From positions 1-64,000 of the forward strand of contig NZ_BMND01000021.1 of NCBI RefSeq assembly GCF_014646275.1: DNA of 64,000 nt, in the 5' to 3' direction. Below, one piece after another: positions 35,470 to 43,938 of the stretch (the stretch's first letter is position 1; every line of letters begins with the position of its first letter). This DNA is from Streptomyces kronopolitis (GTDB taxonomy: Bacteria > Actinomycetota > Actinomycetes > Streptomycetales > Streptomycetaceae). The notes under the pieces were generated by a model. The model was given only the letters and a program-made list of their open reading frames with translations. It ran no database searches and had not been told where the DNA came from. Position numbers and translations under genes: made by a program.

Positions 35470-35476
35470 CCGTCCG

Positions 35477-35505
35477 GGCGCCGCCCTGGCAGGGGCAGCG
35501 GTGCC
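35477..35505. terminator. Terminator between convergent GNAT and XRE-type genes
   Basis: GGCGCCGC and GCGGTGCC pair (one G-U) outside a smaller CCCT/AGGG stem. The hairpin lies in the 53-bp gap between convergent stops. Confidence 0.65.
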
Positions 35506-35522
35506 GCCACGACTCGTGCCGC

Positions 35523-37037
35523 CTACTTGGGCACCCACTTGTGCTTGGTCGCCCAGTAGGTGAGCTGCTCGTGGCCGGTGATGGCGCTGGTGCGGAAGGG
35601 CTTTCCGCCGTCGTCGACACGCACGGTTCCCTGCCGGCTGCCGCTGCTCCAGCCGACCTCCAGATACCAGCTGACGTCGTGGCCCTCGGTGTGCACGGTC
35701 AGGTTGAGGACCTGCGGATCGTGGGTGGACACCTTGAACGGGAAGTTCTTCGCGGGGACCTTGACATCGCCGTCCCGGCCGGCCACCGGGGTCGCCGTCG
35801 GCCGTGCGTTGTCCAGGTCGATGTCGAAGCTGCGCGGGGTGACTCCGCCGCCGCAGCCGTCGCCCATCGAATAGGCGGTCCAGGGGAGCGCGGCATCCGT
35901 GCTCACCACCCGGACGTGCAGCGAGGTGAGGACGACGGCCTCGTCCGAGGCGCCGGTCGCCGTGAGCTGGAGCGGCAGACTGCCGCCGTCGACGCCGCCC
36001 AGGGCGCGTGCCCAGCCGCGGCTGTCCTGCGGCGCGGGGGGCGGCGGGACGCGCTCCGGTTCCTGCTGCAGCAGGTAGTCGACGCCGCAGGGCCCGTCCC
36101 AGTTGTACGAGCTGACGCCGATGTGCGGCGCGGCGCCGCCGCCCTTCCCTACCTCGTCGTCTCCCGTGGAGGGACGGCTCGCGTCGGAGACTTCCGGGCG
36201 GGCCGACGCGGCGGAGTCCGGCTTGTGCTTGTCGCCGTGGGCGGGGGAGTGCTTCGAGGCGGAAGGGCCGGGCGCAGGGCCCGCCTTGGCGGTCGCGGTG
36301 GGATGGCCGTCGGCGGATGGAGAGTCCGCGGCGGTACGCGAGCCCCTGCCGCTGCTGCTCACCGTTCCTCCTTCGAGGGCCATGGCCGCAGGTACGGAGA
36401 GGCAGACCAGGGCGAGGGCGGCGAGGGCGAAGCGGAGGCGTCTGCCGGTGGGTGCGGCGGCGGTGGTGGCGGTCTCGGTGTCTCTTTCGGTGTTCGGGGT
36501 GGTGCAGGTGGCTGAACGGGGCGGCTCTGGGGGGCCGGGGGTGGTGACGGTCTCGGCGGTGGCGGGGGTGACGGGGGTCGGAGCGCCCGCGTCGTCCGCG
36601 TCGTCCGGGCCATCCGACGAGCCCTCCGCCTGCGGGGAGTTCGGCTCCGGCGCGGCGGATGCCGACGTTCCGGAGCGTGCGGGTGCGCCCGCCGGTGTGC
36701 CCGCCGGTGTGCCCGACCCGGCGCCGCGCGACGGTGGTCCCGTGGGTGTCGCTGCCGTTGCCGCCGCCGCGGCGGATGTCGCGCGTCCGCGGCGGCGCCC
36801 CTCGTCCGCGACGATCCACTGGCGGTGCAGCTCCACCATTTCCTCGCGGTTCGCCCCGCACAGTCTTGCCAGGCGTTCGGCGGGGCCGAAGTCCACCGGT
36901 ACGGCGTCGCCGTTGCAGTAGCGATGCAACGTGGACACGCTCATGTGCAACTGCCCGGCGAGGGCGCCGTAGCTGCGCCCGGAGCGCTCCTTGAGTCGGC
37001 GCAGCAGGTGCGCGAATCCTTCGGCTTCTGAGGCCAC
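35523..37037 (-). CDS. XRE-type helix-turn-helix protein with a membrane segment and an external domain
   Basis: A 504-residue protein. Residues 8-75 are an XRE helix-turn-helix (FAHLLRRLKERSGRSYGALAGQL, MSVSTLHRYCNGDAVP). Residues 80-198 are Ala/Pro/Thr/Ser-rich linker. Residues 199-220 form one transmembrane helix (RRLRFALAALALVCLSVPAAMA). Another linker leads to a C-terminal beta-rich domain (about 315-504, starting ISSYNWDGPCGVDY in style) with paired cysteines. This is a one-component regulator tied to the membrane. GTG 37037 has AGGGGGA upstream. Confidence 0.84.
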   Translation of the reverse strand: MASEAEGFAHLLRRLKERSGRSYGALAGQLHMSVSTLHRYCNGDAVPVDFGPAERLARLCGANREEMVELHRQWIVADEGRRRGRATSAAAAATAATPTGPPSRGAGSGTPAGTPAGAPARSGTSASAAPEPNSPQAEGSSDGPDDADDAGAPTPVTPATAETVTTPGPPEPPRSATCTTPNTERDTETATTAAAPTGRRLRFALAALALVCLSVPAAMALEGGTVSSSGRGSRTAADSPSADGHPTATAKAGPAPGPSASKHSPAHGDKHKPDSAASARPEVSDASRPSTGDDEVGKGGGAAPHIGVSSYNWDGPCGVDYLLQQEPERVPPPPAPQDSRGWARALGGVDGGSLPLQLTATGASDEAVVLTSLHVRVVSTDAALPWTAYSMGDGCGGGVTPRSFDIDLDNARPTATPVAGRDGDVKVPAKNFPFKVSTHDPQVLNLTVHTEGHDVSWYLEVGWSSGSRQGTVRVDDGGKPFRTSAITGHEQLTYWATKHKWVPK

Positions 37038-37205
37038 CTGATCCCCCTGTTCATTCCGCCGTTCCAGGAAGCCGTTCCAGGGAAGGGTCAATTCCCCTGG
37101 TCAAGGCCCTTATCGGCGTTCCAGCTTCTCTCATTATCCAGGATCGGTTGGCGCGACGGTGACCGTCTCGCAGGCTGTGTCCAGTGCCGTCGAGACGGAA
37201 GAGCC

Positions 37206-37298
37206 ATGCGAACCCGCCCGAGTCTCAGCGATGTTGTCGCCCTCGCTGTGCTGATCGCCTGCGTTGCGATCGTCATTTCACTGCTCGACGGAAACTGA
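37206..37298 (+). CDS. Small single-pass membrane protein
   Basis: A 30-residue ORF, ATG 37206 with GGAAG 6 nt upstream. After MRTRPSLSD comes one hydrophobic helix (VVALAVLIACVAIVISLL) and a short DGN tail. The positive-inside pattern and clean ribosome-binding site make it likely to be translated. It lies between the divergent XRE-type regulator and the lipoprotein gene. Function is unknown. Confidence 0.55.
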   Translation: MRTRPSLSDVVALAVLIACVAIVISLLDGN

Positions 37299-37436
37299 GA
37301 CCTCTCCGGTAGGGACCGTCGCCCCCGCACGTACAAACCCATCCCCCCAGCCACACGGACCCAGCCCTCCGTACGTCACACGCAGCACCACAACCATCAC
37401 GACATCTCCACAAGTGAAGGGAAGGGAACGCAGATC

Positions 37437-38138
37437 ATGTTCCGCATCCGTATCCGCCCCCGTACCGCCGTCGCCGCGACCGCCGCCGCCCTGGCCGCGC
37501 TGTCCCTGAGTGCCTGTGACGGCTCGTCGTCGGACGCCCGCTCACCGGGGCAGGCCGTCGCCGAAGGAGCCACGGCGCGCCCGGGGGACAACGGCACCGG
37601 CACCGGCACTGGCACTGGCAATGACAGCGGCACCGATTCGGCCCCCAGTGCGGGGAAGAACTCCGCCCTGGCGAAGAGCCCGGCCGCGGGGAAGGCTCCC
37701 GGCAAGGGTTCCGGTTCGTCCGATGCCTGTACGGGGGACAACGTGACCGCCGTGATCACCAAGGTGCCGCGCCCCATCAACCACCTGCTGCTGACGATCA
37801 CCAACAAGGGCTCCCGCGCCTGCAACGCCTACTTCGCACCGGCCCTGCGGTTCGACGGGGACCAGTCCGCCACGCAGGTCAACCAGGACAGCAAGCCGCA
37901 GGCCGTGGCGACGCTCGCCCCGGGCCGGTCGGCGTACGCGGGCGTCCTGCTCAGCAGCGCGGCCGGCGGTGAACACGGCCGCACCGCCCGGAAGCTGACG
38001 GTGTACTTCGCGCCGCGCAGCGGTTCCGGTTCGACCGGTGCGCCGGTGACCCTCAGCCTGCCCACGGGTACGTACAAGGACGACAACGCCTCGGTCACCT
38101 ACTGGCAGGACTCGGCGGCCGACGCGCTGCAGTTCTGA
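37437..38138 (+). CDS. DUF4232-type lipoprotein
   Basis: A 233-residue exported lipoprotein. Its signal peptide ends in the lipobox LSLSAC (Cys27). A Gly/Thr/Ser-rich spacer (about 30-95) is followed by a DUF4232-like beta-sandwich domain (about 97-230) containing LTITNKGSRACNAY and the paired cysteines. It should sit on the outer face of the membrane; function is unknown. The start is ATG 37437 with GGGAAC upstream. Confidence 0.82.
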   Translation: MFRIRIRPRTAVAATAAALAALSLSACDGSSSDARSPGQAVAEGATARPGDNGTGTGTGTGNDSGTDSAPSAGKNSALAKSPAAGKAPGKGSGSSDACTGDNVTAVITKVPRPINHLLLTITNKGSRACNAYFAPALRFDGDQSATQVNQDSKPQAVATLAPGRSAYAGVLLSSAAGGEHGRTARKLTVYFAPRSGSGSTGAPVTLSLPTGTYKDDNASVTYWQDSAADALQF

Positions 38139-38464
38139 CCGATCGCGGCGGGGCGCGGGCGGGGGGTCGGGGCGCCGGACCGAATCGAGCGGGCCGGTGC
38201 TGGTCGGGGCCGGGGGCGAGGCGCCACACGGACCAATCACCATGTGTGGACACGCCTCTGATGAGGCATCACTCAGGCGCGAGTCGTACGGGTGCCCTTA
38301 CGGGATCTCCCGCGGGCGCTCCGTACGGGCCGCGCGGCGACCGGTGGAACCCGGAGCCGATGCCCACCGTCTTGGCTACCGACCGTAATGGCCCGTAGGG
38401 ACCGTAGGTCTCCGTAGGGGCTCGCAAGAGGACCCCGCCCCCGCACCTCCGCGAGAGGGAGAGA
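38139..38464. other. Intergenic region with phased CCGTA repeats
   Basis: A 326-bp gap holding four direct copies of CCGTA at 38383, 38393, 38402 and 38412, 9-10 bp apart. This is 50-80 bp before the next gene. No gene is recognised here. Confidence 0.55.
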
Positions 38465-38926
38465 ATGATCCGCGCCACGGCAGGCCGCATCCAGCCCCCG
38501 AACGAGGTGGAGATCGCCTTCAAGGCGGCCTTTGGAACCGTGTTCCTCGAATTCGGCGGCTGGGTGTTGGACGTGTTCGTCATTCCTCCCACCGGCTTTC
38601 GCCAACTGGAGGAACACTCGGGGCTGTCGGGCGCGATCCTTCAGCTGTGCCTGTCCGCCGCGGTGCTTGCGGTGCTCTCCGCGGCGTGGCTGCTGTGCGC
38701 CGTGTGGATGCGCCGGGGACGCAACGGGGCCCGGTGGGCGATGATCGTGGTGGGCGCCGGTTATCTGCTGTTCGCGCTCAACGACATGAGCATGAACGGG
38801 CTCGCCACCCTCGACTGGAGCATCCTTTCCTCCTACGCCCCGGACATCTTCACCGCTGCGATCTCGGTGGTCCTCCTCCTGCCCGCCTCCCGCGCGTACT
38901 TCTCCGCCGCCGGGAAAGCGGGCTGA
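38465..38926 (+). CDS. Small integral membrane protein, unknown function
   Basis: A 153-residue protein with four predicted membrane helices (near 25-42, 57-82, 92-112 and 125-145) and a basic loop MRRGRNGARW between helices 2 and 3. I do not recognise a named family. AGAGGGAGAG precedes ATG 38465. The phased CCGTA repeats just upstream may control it. Confidence 0.75.
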   Translation: MIRATAGRIQPPNEVEIAFKAAFGTVFLEFGGWVLDVFVIPPTGFRQLEEHSGLSGAILQLCLSAAVLAVLSAAWLLCAVWMRRGRNGARWAMIVVGAGYLLFALNDMSMNGLATLDWSILSSYAPDIFTAAISVVLLLPASRAYFSAAGKAG

Positions 38927-39069
38927 GGGGCGCTCCGGTAGCGGCAGCTTCTACGCAGCTCAGCTCAGGTGTACCCCACAGGGAAGGGGGCACCCGCAGC
39001 CATAGCCGAACGGCGTCCGAAGCGGTGTCGGCGACGGCATCTGCCACGACAACGGAGAGGAGGCCGAAC

Positions 39070-39177
39070 GTGGTGATGGCTCAGCCGGTGGTGCTGAACG
39101 AGCCGTCCGACGAAGATGCGGCGATCCTGGAGTGGTCGCGCACGCGGCAGGGTGGCGAAAGGGGTGGCAAGGGATGA
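39070..39177 (+). CDS. Small acidic hypothetical protein
   Basis: A 35-residue ORF from GTG 39070 (AGGAGG 6-7 nt upstream; ATG 39076 is an alternative start). It reads AQPVVLNEPSDEDAAILEWS, then a basic Gly-rich tail. It overlaps the next ORF as ATGA, indicating coupling. Homology is not recognised. It lies 670 bp upstream of the peptide gene of the radical SAM cluster and may belong to it. Confidence 0.5.
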   Translation: MVMAQPVVLNEPSDEDAAILEWSRTRQGGERGGKG

Positions 39178-39392
39178 ACGACCTCACGCTCGACAGCGGA
39201 GCGGCGACCGGTCCGGCGCCGGACGGCCCGCGCCGGCCGACGGAGCCCGATGCGCCCGAGCCGCCGCCCGGCCCCCAGGATCCTGTCCACCCCAAGCCCG
39301 AACCGCCGCCACCGCCCGCCCCGGACAAGGTCCCGCAGCCTGCACCCGAACGTGAACGCGGGGCCTCGCCGGTGCCTTCGGCGCCGCGGTAG
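39174..39392 (+). CDS. Small proline-rich hypothetical protein
   Basis: A 72-residue ORF starting at ATG 39174, which overlaps the previous stop (ATGA). Nearly one third of the residues are Pro (PEPPPGPQD and PEPPPPPAPD are typical). It has no membrane segment or cysteine. Coupling to the previous ORF favours real translation. It could be a scaffold or an unusual precursor-like peptide, but nothing in the sequence proves a role. Confidence 0.45.
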   Translation: MNDLTLDSGAATGPAPDGPRRPTEPDAPEPPPGPQDPVHPKPEPPPPPAPDKVPQPAPERERGASPVPSAPR

Positions 39393-39848
39393 CCGCGCCG
39401 CCCGGCAGGTCGCGAGCGTCGCCGTCCGGTTCCTCCCCGGCCCGTCAGCGGCAGGATCAGCACCGGCCGACACCGCCCGCCCGCGTCGAGCCATCGATGT
39501 GGAACCCCCTACGCCCTGCGCGCCCCGAGGACCGGCCGGCCGCGCGCCGGGTCGTGCGCGTCGTGCCCGTCGCGTTCGGCTCCGCGCCACCGCGCTCCTG
39601 GCCGGAATTCGCCTCGCGCGGGGGCAGGTGAAAGGCGTTCGGCGGTGATCGGAAAGCGGCGGATCGCGCGGGGGTGCGCCGGTAAAGGGGCAGCTGGAGT
39701 GGCCTGCGGAGAATGGTGAAGGATCAATTCCCATTTGTGCGCCCCGGAGTTCTGCGCTTTTCTCACCGTGTCCGGTAGCAGACCTATTGCGTGGTGTTTT
39801 CTTCTGCTTCAGTGGAACGCGTTGTTTCGCACCTACTGAGGAGGCCAT
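39393..39848. other. Region upstream of the peptide gene
   Basis: The first 250 bp are GC-rich without a recognised feature. The last 150 bp (39700-39848) are clearly less GC-rich than the surroundings and probably contain the promoter of the radical SAM cluster, but I find no convincing -35/-10 pair (candidates TAGCAG at 39776 and TTGCGT at 39787). Confidence 0.4.
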
Positions 39849-40019
39849 ATGGCCGAAGTCAAGAAGGTTGCTCGCCCCGCGGTCACCGCGTCGTCCCGTC
39901 CGTGTGCGTTCGTCTCGCCGGACAAGGGCAACGCCCCGACCATCACGCCCGCCCACAAGCAGGCGGAGGCCGTCCCGGCCCCCGCCGAGCAGCGGAACGA
40001 GTGTGCATCGGCCCAGTAA
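39849..40019 (+). CDS. Putative RiPP precursor peptide of the radical SAM cluster
   Basis: A 56-residue peptide with GAGGAGG 5 nt before ATG 39849. The N-terminus is leader-like (AEVKKVARPAVTASSRP). A middle part CAFVSPDKGNAPTITPAHK and a tail ending EQRNECASAQ follow. It has two cysteines (19 and 52), several Ser/Thr residues and Pro-rich spacing, and no membrane segment. The radical SAM/SPASM gene begins 193 bp downstream, past a 9-bp-stem hairpin, the usual layout for a highly expressed precursor. I cannot tell the leader/core boundary or name a known family. Confidence 0.72.
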   Translation: MAEVKKVARPAVTASSRPCAFVSPDKGNAPTITPAHKQAEAVPAPAEQRNECASAQ

Positions 40020-40031
40020 GGGCTGAGGTTC

Positions 40032-40061
40032 CCGGGGCCCCGCCCACCGGCCGGGCCCCGG
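40032..40061 (+). terminator. Intercistronic hairpin after the peptide gene
   Basis: CCGGGGCCC and GGGCCCCGG form a perfect 9-bp stem with a 12-nt loop, 13 bp after the peptide stop. It probably acts as a partial terminator or mRNA stabiliser that favours peptide over enzyme expression. Confidence 0.65.
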
Positions 40062-40211
40062 AGTCGCGCGGGCCGGGCCGAGGGCCGGGGCCGGTCCGCG
40101 TCCCACGGCTCCGCACCCGGGGCCCTTTTCACCGACGCCGTGCCGAACGCCGCACCAGGGCCGTGCCGTATCGCGTCGGAAGTCGTGCGACGCAGGGAGA
40201 AGTCTTCAGCC

Positions 40212-41795
40212 ATGCAGAATTCGATGTACCAGTCCTCGCGCTACGTCCGTACCCTGCGTGCCGCGGGCAACCGGGATTTCACGTCGTTCGGAGGCCGCCT
40301 CGATTCCTATGAGGACGACGAGCGGACCATAGCTTTTCACGCGCTCTTCGGAAATGCTCGGCTGATCGACCGGGACATCGTCGAACTTCTCAAGGACGCC
40401 TCCCAGGGCGTCAGTTGGGACCGGCTGCGGGAGCGGGCGGACGACGACGCGCTGCGCGACCTCGTCGCGGCCCGGTTCCTCGTCGAGGCGGGCCACGACG
40501 AGGCCGCGGAGATCGACGGCCTGCTGGAGAGCCGGCGGAGCGCCCTGGGGAGCGGGGTGTTCCACTCCTCCATCCAGCTCGTGCTCACCAACGCCTGCAA
40601 CTTCTCCTGCCAGGGCTGCTTCGCGTACAACTTCGACGGCGGCGTCGAGGAGCGCAACACCTCCGGTGAGTCGGTGAAGCCCGGGCCGGTGCTGGTCGAA
40701 CTGCGCCGCTCGCGCGAGGTCACCGGCCCCACCCGCCAGGACTCGGGCCCCACGTTCGCCAAGGGCGACTGGAACCACGGCGCGGACGAGGCCCGCAACC
40801 CCTCGATGCACATGTCGCACGAGGTGGCCGAGAAGACCGTCAAGGAGGCCATCGAGCTGCGCAAGGCCAACGGCGGCGGGCATCTGACGGTGTCGTTCTT
40901 CGGCGGCGAGCCCACCCTGGCGCGCGGCACCATCCTGCACGTGCTGCGCACCTTCGGCGACCGCTACGACGGGGTCACCCTCTCCTACGACCTGACCAGC
41001 AACGGCTCGCGCATCGACGACGAACTGCTGGCCGCGCTCGCCAGGCACCGCGTCGACACCACCGTCTCCATCGACTACCTGGTCCCGGAGACCGGCGAGT
41101 TCCGCGGCGGGCAGCAGCAGCGCACCTCGTGGGAGGTGGTCCGCAAGGCGATCCTCGACATGAAGGCCGCGGGCGTCCCGGTCAGCATCACCTCGGTGCT
41201 CTCCCAGTTCACCTGGGACAAGTGGGGCACCCCGCTCATCGACTTCGTCGCCGAGGCCGGTCTGGACAGCCTGGACGTCATCGTGTCCTTCCAGGCCAAG
41301 GAGTTCTTCCAGAAGCACAGCCCGCACGACGTGGCGCAGCGGCTGCTGGCCGCCGTCGACTACGGGCGGGCGCGCGGCGTGCAGCTCAGCGGCTACTGGT
41401 ACCAGACCTTCCAGATGATCATCGATGAGGCCAAGTGGGCCGAGCAGGCCGACTACAAGACCTGCCCGGCGGTGGGCCGCCAGCTCTCCATCGAGCCCAA
41501 CGGCAGCGTCTTCGCCTGCAAGGCAACCGCCCGCAAGCTGGGCACCATCGACGACTGGCGCGGCATCTTCTCCTCGCCCGCCTACCAGGACTACGGCATG
41601 CGGGCCTACACCAACGGCCCCGGCTGCCAGGGCTGCGAGCTCCAGGGCACCTGCTCGGGCGGCTCCGCCGGAGCGCTGGAGGAGGAGAACGGCTCGATCC
41701 AGGTGATGTCGCCCGGCTACTGCGCCTACATGCGCGAGGTGGTGCAGGGCCTCCTGGAGCGCCATCACGCCCAGAGCCTCGCCACGCTGTCCTGA
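40212..41795 (+). CDS. Radical SAM/SPASM peptide maturase
   Basis: A 527-residue protein. Residues 40-100 form a small winged-helix-like region (ARLIDRDIVELLKDASQGVSWDRL) that could recognise the peptide leader. The radical SAM core follows, with CNFSCQGC (C129, C133, C136) binding the first iron-sulfur cluster and GGEPTL (231-236) for SAM. The C-terminal SPASM region (about 415-510) has TCPAVGRQLSIEPNG, FACKA, GCQGCELQGTCSGG and a last Cys for extra clusters. A 55-residue insertion follows the CxxxCxxC motif. Such enzymes install C-S or C-C bonds or epimerise residues in peptides. ATG 40212 has GGGAGAAG upstream. Confidence 0.9.
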   Translation: MQNSMYQSSRYVRTLRAAGNRDFTSFGGRLDSYEDDERTIAFHALFGNARLIDRDIVELLKDASQGVSWDRLRERADDDALRDLVAARFLVEAGHDEAAEIDGLLESRRSALGSGVFHSSIQLVLTNACNFSCQGCFAYNFDGGVEERNTSGESVKPGPVLVELRRSREVTGPTRQDSGPTFAKGDWNHGADEARNPSMHMSHEVAEKTVKEAIELRKANGGGHLTVSFFGGEPTLARGTILHVLRTFGDRYDGVTLSYDLTSNGSRIDDELLAALARHRVDTTVSIDYLVPETGEFRGGQQQRTSWEVVRKAILDMKAAGVPVSITSVLSQFTWDKWGTPLIDFVAEAGLDSLDVIVSFQAKEFFQKHSPHDVAQRLLAAVDYGRARGVQLSGYWYQTFQMIIDEAKWAEQADYKTCPAVGRQLSIEPNGSVFACKATARKLGTIDDWRGIFSSPAYQDYGMRAYTNGPGCQGCELQGTCSGGSAGALEEENGSIQVMSPGYCAYMREVVQGLLERHHAQSLATLS

Positions 41796-41819
41796 GCCGG
41801 CCCCCGACGCTCTCCACCA

Positions 41820-41846
41820 CGGCCCGCCCCCGCGCGAGGCGGGCCG
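41820..41846 (+). terminator. Intercistronic hairpin between maturase and carbamoyltransferase 1
   Basis: CGGCCCGCC and GGCGGGCCG form a perfect 9-bp stem with a 9-nt loop, 25 bp after the maturase stop. It may act as a weak terminator or processing site. Confidence 0.55.
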
Positions 41847-41904
41847 CCGATCCACGACCCGGCCCCACGACCCCGGTCCGGGCCGAGGAAGGGTGACTGG
41901 TTCC

Positions 41905-43794
41905 ATGGCAATCATTGGGATGCACTTCGGCCACGACGCGGGTGCCGCGCTCACCGAGGCGGGCGGCTACCGCGTCATCGAGGCCGAGCGCCGCCTGGGG
42001 CTGCGCCATGTGTGCGGCGGCAACGGCGACTTCCCACCGGCCGCCGCCGCCTGGCTGGCGGAGCTGCGGGCGCGGGCGGCGGGCCCGGTGACCGGGATCG
42101 CGGTGGCCGACTGGTACACGCCGGTGTGCCGGGTGCTGCCGCCGGCTCTGGTGGAACTCGTCAACGAGGACGCCCGCTGGACGGCCACCGGCGGCACGGG
42201 CCTCGCCGACGCGGTCACCCGCGTGCTCAAGCCCGTGGACTGGCCGCTGGCCAAGGGGTTCGGCGACATCACGCTGACCGCGGTGCGCCACCACTACGCG
42301 CACGCCGCCCTCGCGTACTACACCTCCGGGGCCCGCAAGGCCCTGGTGCTGGCCCTGGACGGGACGGGCAACTACGCCGAGTGCGGCATGGTCTGCCTCG
42401 GCGACGGCGACCGGCTCACCCCGGTGATGTCCTTCACCAACCGCACCGGCCCGCGCTTCGGCCTGGTCTACGAGGCGCTCGCCCGGCGCGTCCACGGCAG
42501 CCAGTTCGACACCGGCAAGCTGCTCGGGCTGTCGGCCACCGGGGAGACCGACGACGCCCTGCTGCCGGTCCTGCGCGCCATGCTCGTCCCGCAGTCCACC
42601 CGGCGCGCCTCGCCGGATCTGTACGAGCAGCTCGACGAGGACCGGCTGACCGGCAGCGCGCTGCGCTACGCCGACACCTGGTGGGAGTACGACCCGTACA
42701 GCGGCGGCTATCTGGACGCGGGCCTGGCGGACTCCTCGGACGACGATGTCGTGCACTCCTTCGGCTCGGTCTTCCCCGACGAGATCCGCACCGCGGACGG
42801 GCGGAGCACCCCCGTCGGCACCTCCCCGGACGAGCGCGTCTGCCGGGATCTGGCGGCCACCTTGCAGACCGCCGTCGAGGGGGACCTGACCTCGCTGGTC
42901 ACTGGTATCAGCCGGCGCTTCCCCAGCTACGCGACGCTCTGCTACGCGGGCGGCTGCGCGCTCAACATCACCGCCAACAGCCGCCTCGCCGAATGCGACC
43001 AGTTCACCCGGGTGTCCATCCCGACCTGCTGCGACGACTCGGGGATCGCGCTGGGCGCGGCGCTGGCCGTCGCCGAACCGGCCGAACGTCCGGCCCTGCT
43101 GGGCCGCTCGGGCTGGGCGTCGCTCGCCTACGCCGGTCCGCCGCTGGAGGGCCTGGGGGCGGGGGAGAGCGACGGTGACGAGGCGGCCGCGGCGGACGGC
43201 CTGCGGCGGCGGCTGGGCGCCCTCGGGCTGTCCCTGCGTCGCCCGGCCGACGACGAGGAGTTCGTCCGGGCGGTCGCCGACCTGCTGGCCGAACGGCGGT
43301 GCGTGGCCTGGCTGGAGGGCGGTCTGGAGACCGGACCGCGGGCGCTGGGCCACCGCTCGCTGCTGGTCTCGGCCCACTGGAGCGGCGCTCGCCGCTACGT
43401 CTCCCAGACGATCAAGAACCGGGAGTGGTTTCGGCCGGTCGCGCCGATCTGCCCGGAGGAGCTGGCCGACCAGTACTTCACCGGCCCCCTGGACCACACC
43501 GAGACCATGCTGTTCGCGGTGCGGGTACGGCCCGACCGGGCCGAGCGGCTCGCCGAGGCGCGGCACATCGACGGCACGGCGCGCCTGCAGACCGTACGGC
43601 CCGACGCGCAGCCCCTGCTGCACCGGCTGTGCCACGCGGTCGCCGCCCGCACGGAGCTGCCCGTCCTCATCAACACCAGCGCCAACGGCGGCGGCCGGCC
43701 CCTCCTCAACCACCTCGACGACGCACTGGAGTTGCTCACCGATACCGCCCTGGACGCGGTGGTACTGCCCGAACGCCGCCTGATCGTCGAGTGA
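41905..43794 (+). CDS. Carbamoyltransferase 1 (NodU/CmcH/TobZ family)
   Basis: A 629-residue carbamoyltransferase. The Kae1-like N-terminal domain has GMHFGHDAGAAL at the start, the metal-binding HHYAHAALAYY (about 132-142) and ALDGTGNYAECG. The C-terminal YrdC-like domain has LETGPRALGHRSLLVSA, NREWFRPVAPICPEE and LINTSANGGGRPLL. Family members make carbamoyl-AMP from carbamoyl phosphate and ATP, then carbamoylate a hydroxyl group. The final NTSxN motif deviates (NTSANGGGRP rather than NTSFNVRGEP). It is only distantly similar to the second copy in this cluster. ATG 41905 uses GGGTGA as its ribosome-binding site. Confidence 0.9.
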   Translation: MAIIGMHFGHDAGAALTEAGGYRVIEAERRLGLRHVCGGNGDFPPAAAAWLAELRARAAGPVTGIAVADWYTPVCRVLPPALVELVNEDARWTATGGTGLADAVTRVLKPVDWPLAKGFGDITLTAVRHHYAHAALAYYTSGARKALVLALDGTGNYAECGMVCLGDGDRLTPVMSFTNRTGPRFGLVYEALARRVHGSQFDTGKLLGLSATGETDDALLPVLRAMLVPQSTRRASPDLYEQLDEDRLTGSALRYADTWWEYDPYSGGYLDAGLADSSDDDVVHSFGSVFPDEIRTADGRSTPVGTSPDERVCRDLAATLQTAVEGDLTSLVTGISRRFPSYATLCYAGGCALNITANSRLAECDQFTRVSIPTCCDDSGIALGAALAVAEPAERPALLGRSGWASLAYAGPPLEGLGAGESDGDEAAAADGLRRRLGALGLSLRRPADDEEFVRAVADLLAERRCVAWLEGGLETGPRALGHRSLLVSAHWSGARRYVSQTIKNREWFRPVAPICPEELADQYFTGPLDHTETMLFAVRVRPDRAERLAEARHIDGTARLQTVRPDAQPLLHRLCHAVAARTELPVLINTSANGGGRPLLNHLDDALELLTDTALDAVVLPERRLIVE

Positions 43795-43845
43795 CCCCCG
43801 TACCTGCCCCATGCCCGCAATCCGATTCCCCCGGCACCCCGGTCC

Positions 43846-43868
43846 GGCCGACCCGACGGAGGTTGGCC
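43846..43868 (+). terminator. Intercistronic hairpin before the dioxygenase gene
   Basis: GGCCGACC and GGTTGGCC pair over 8 bp (one G-U) around a 7-nt loop in the 144-bp gap between carbamoyltransferase 1 and the dioxygenase. Confidence 0.4.
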
Positions 43869-43938
43869 GAAACGGCGATGTCGGGGCCGGCCCGTCCCAC
43901 CCGATCATGTGCAGGCGTCATGTCCCTGGAGAGTGCCC

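Noticed and set aside
39174..39392. The proline-rich small protein as the cluster's main precursor peptide
   Set aside because: It lacks Cys and has a very biased composition. The ORF at 39849 is nearer to the maturase, has the stronger ribosome-binding site and is followed by a hairpin.
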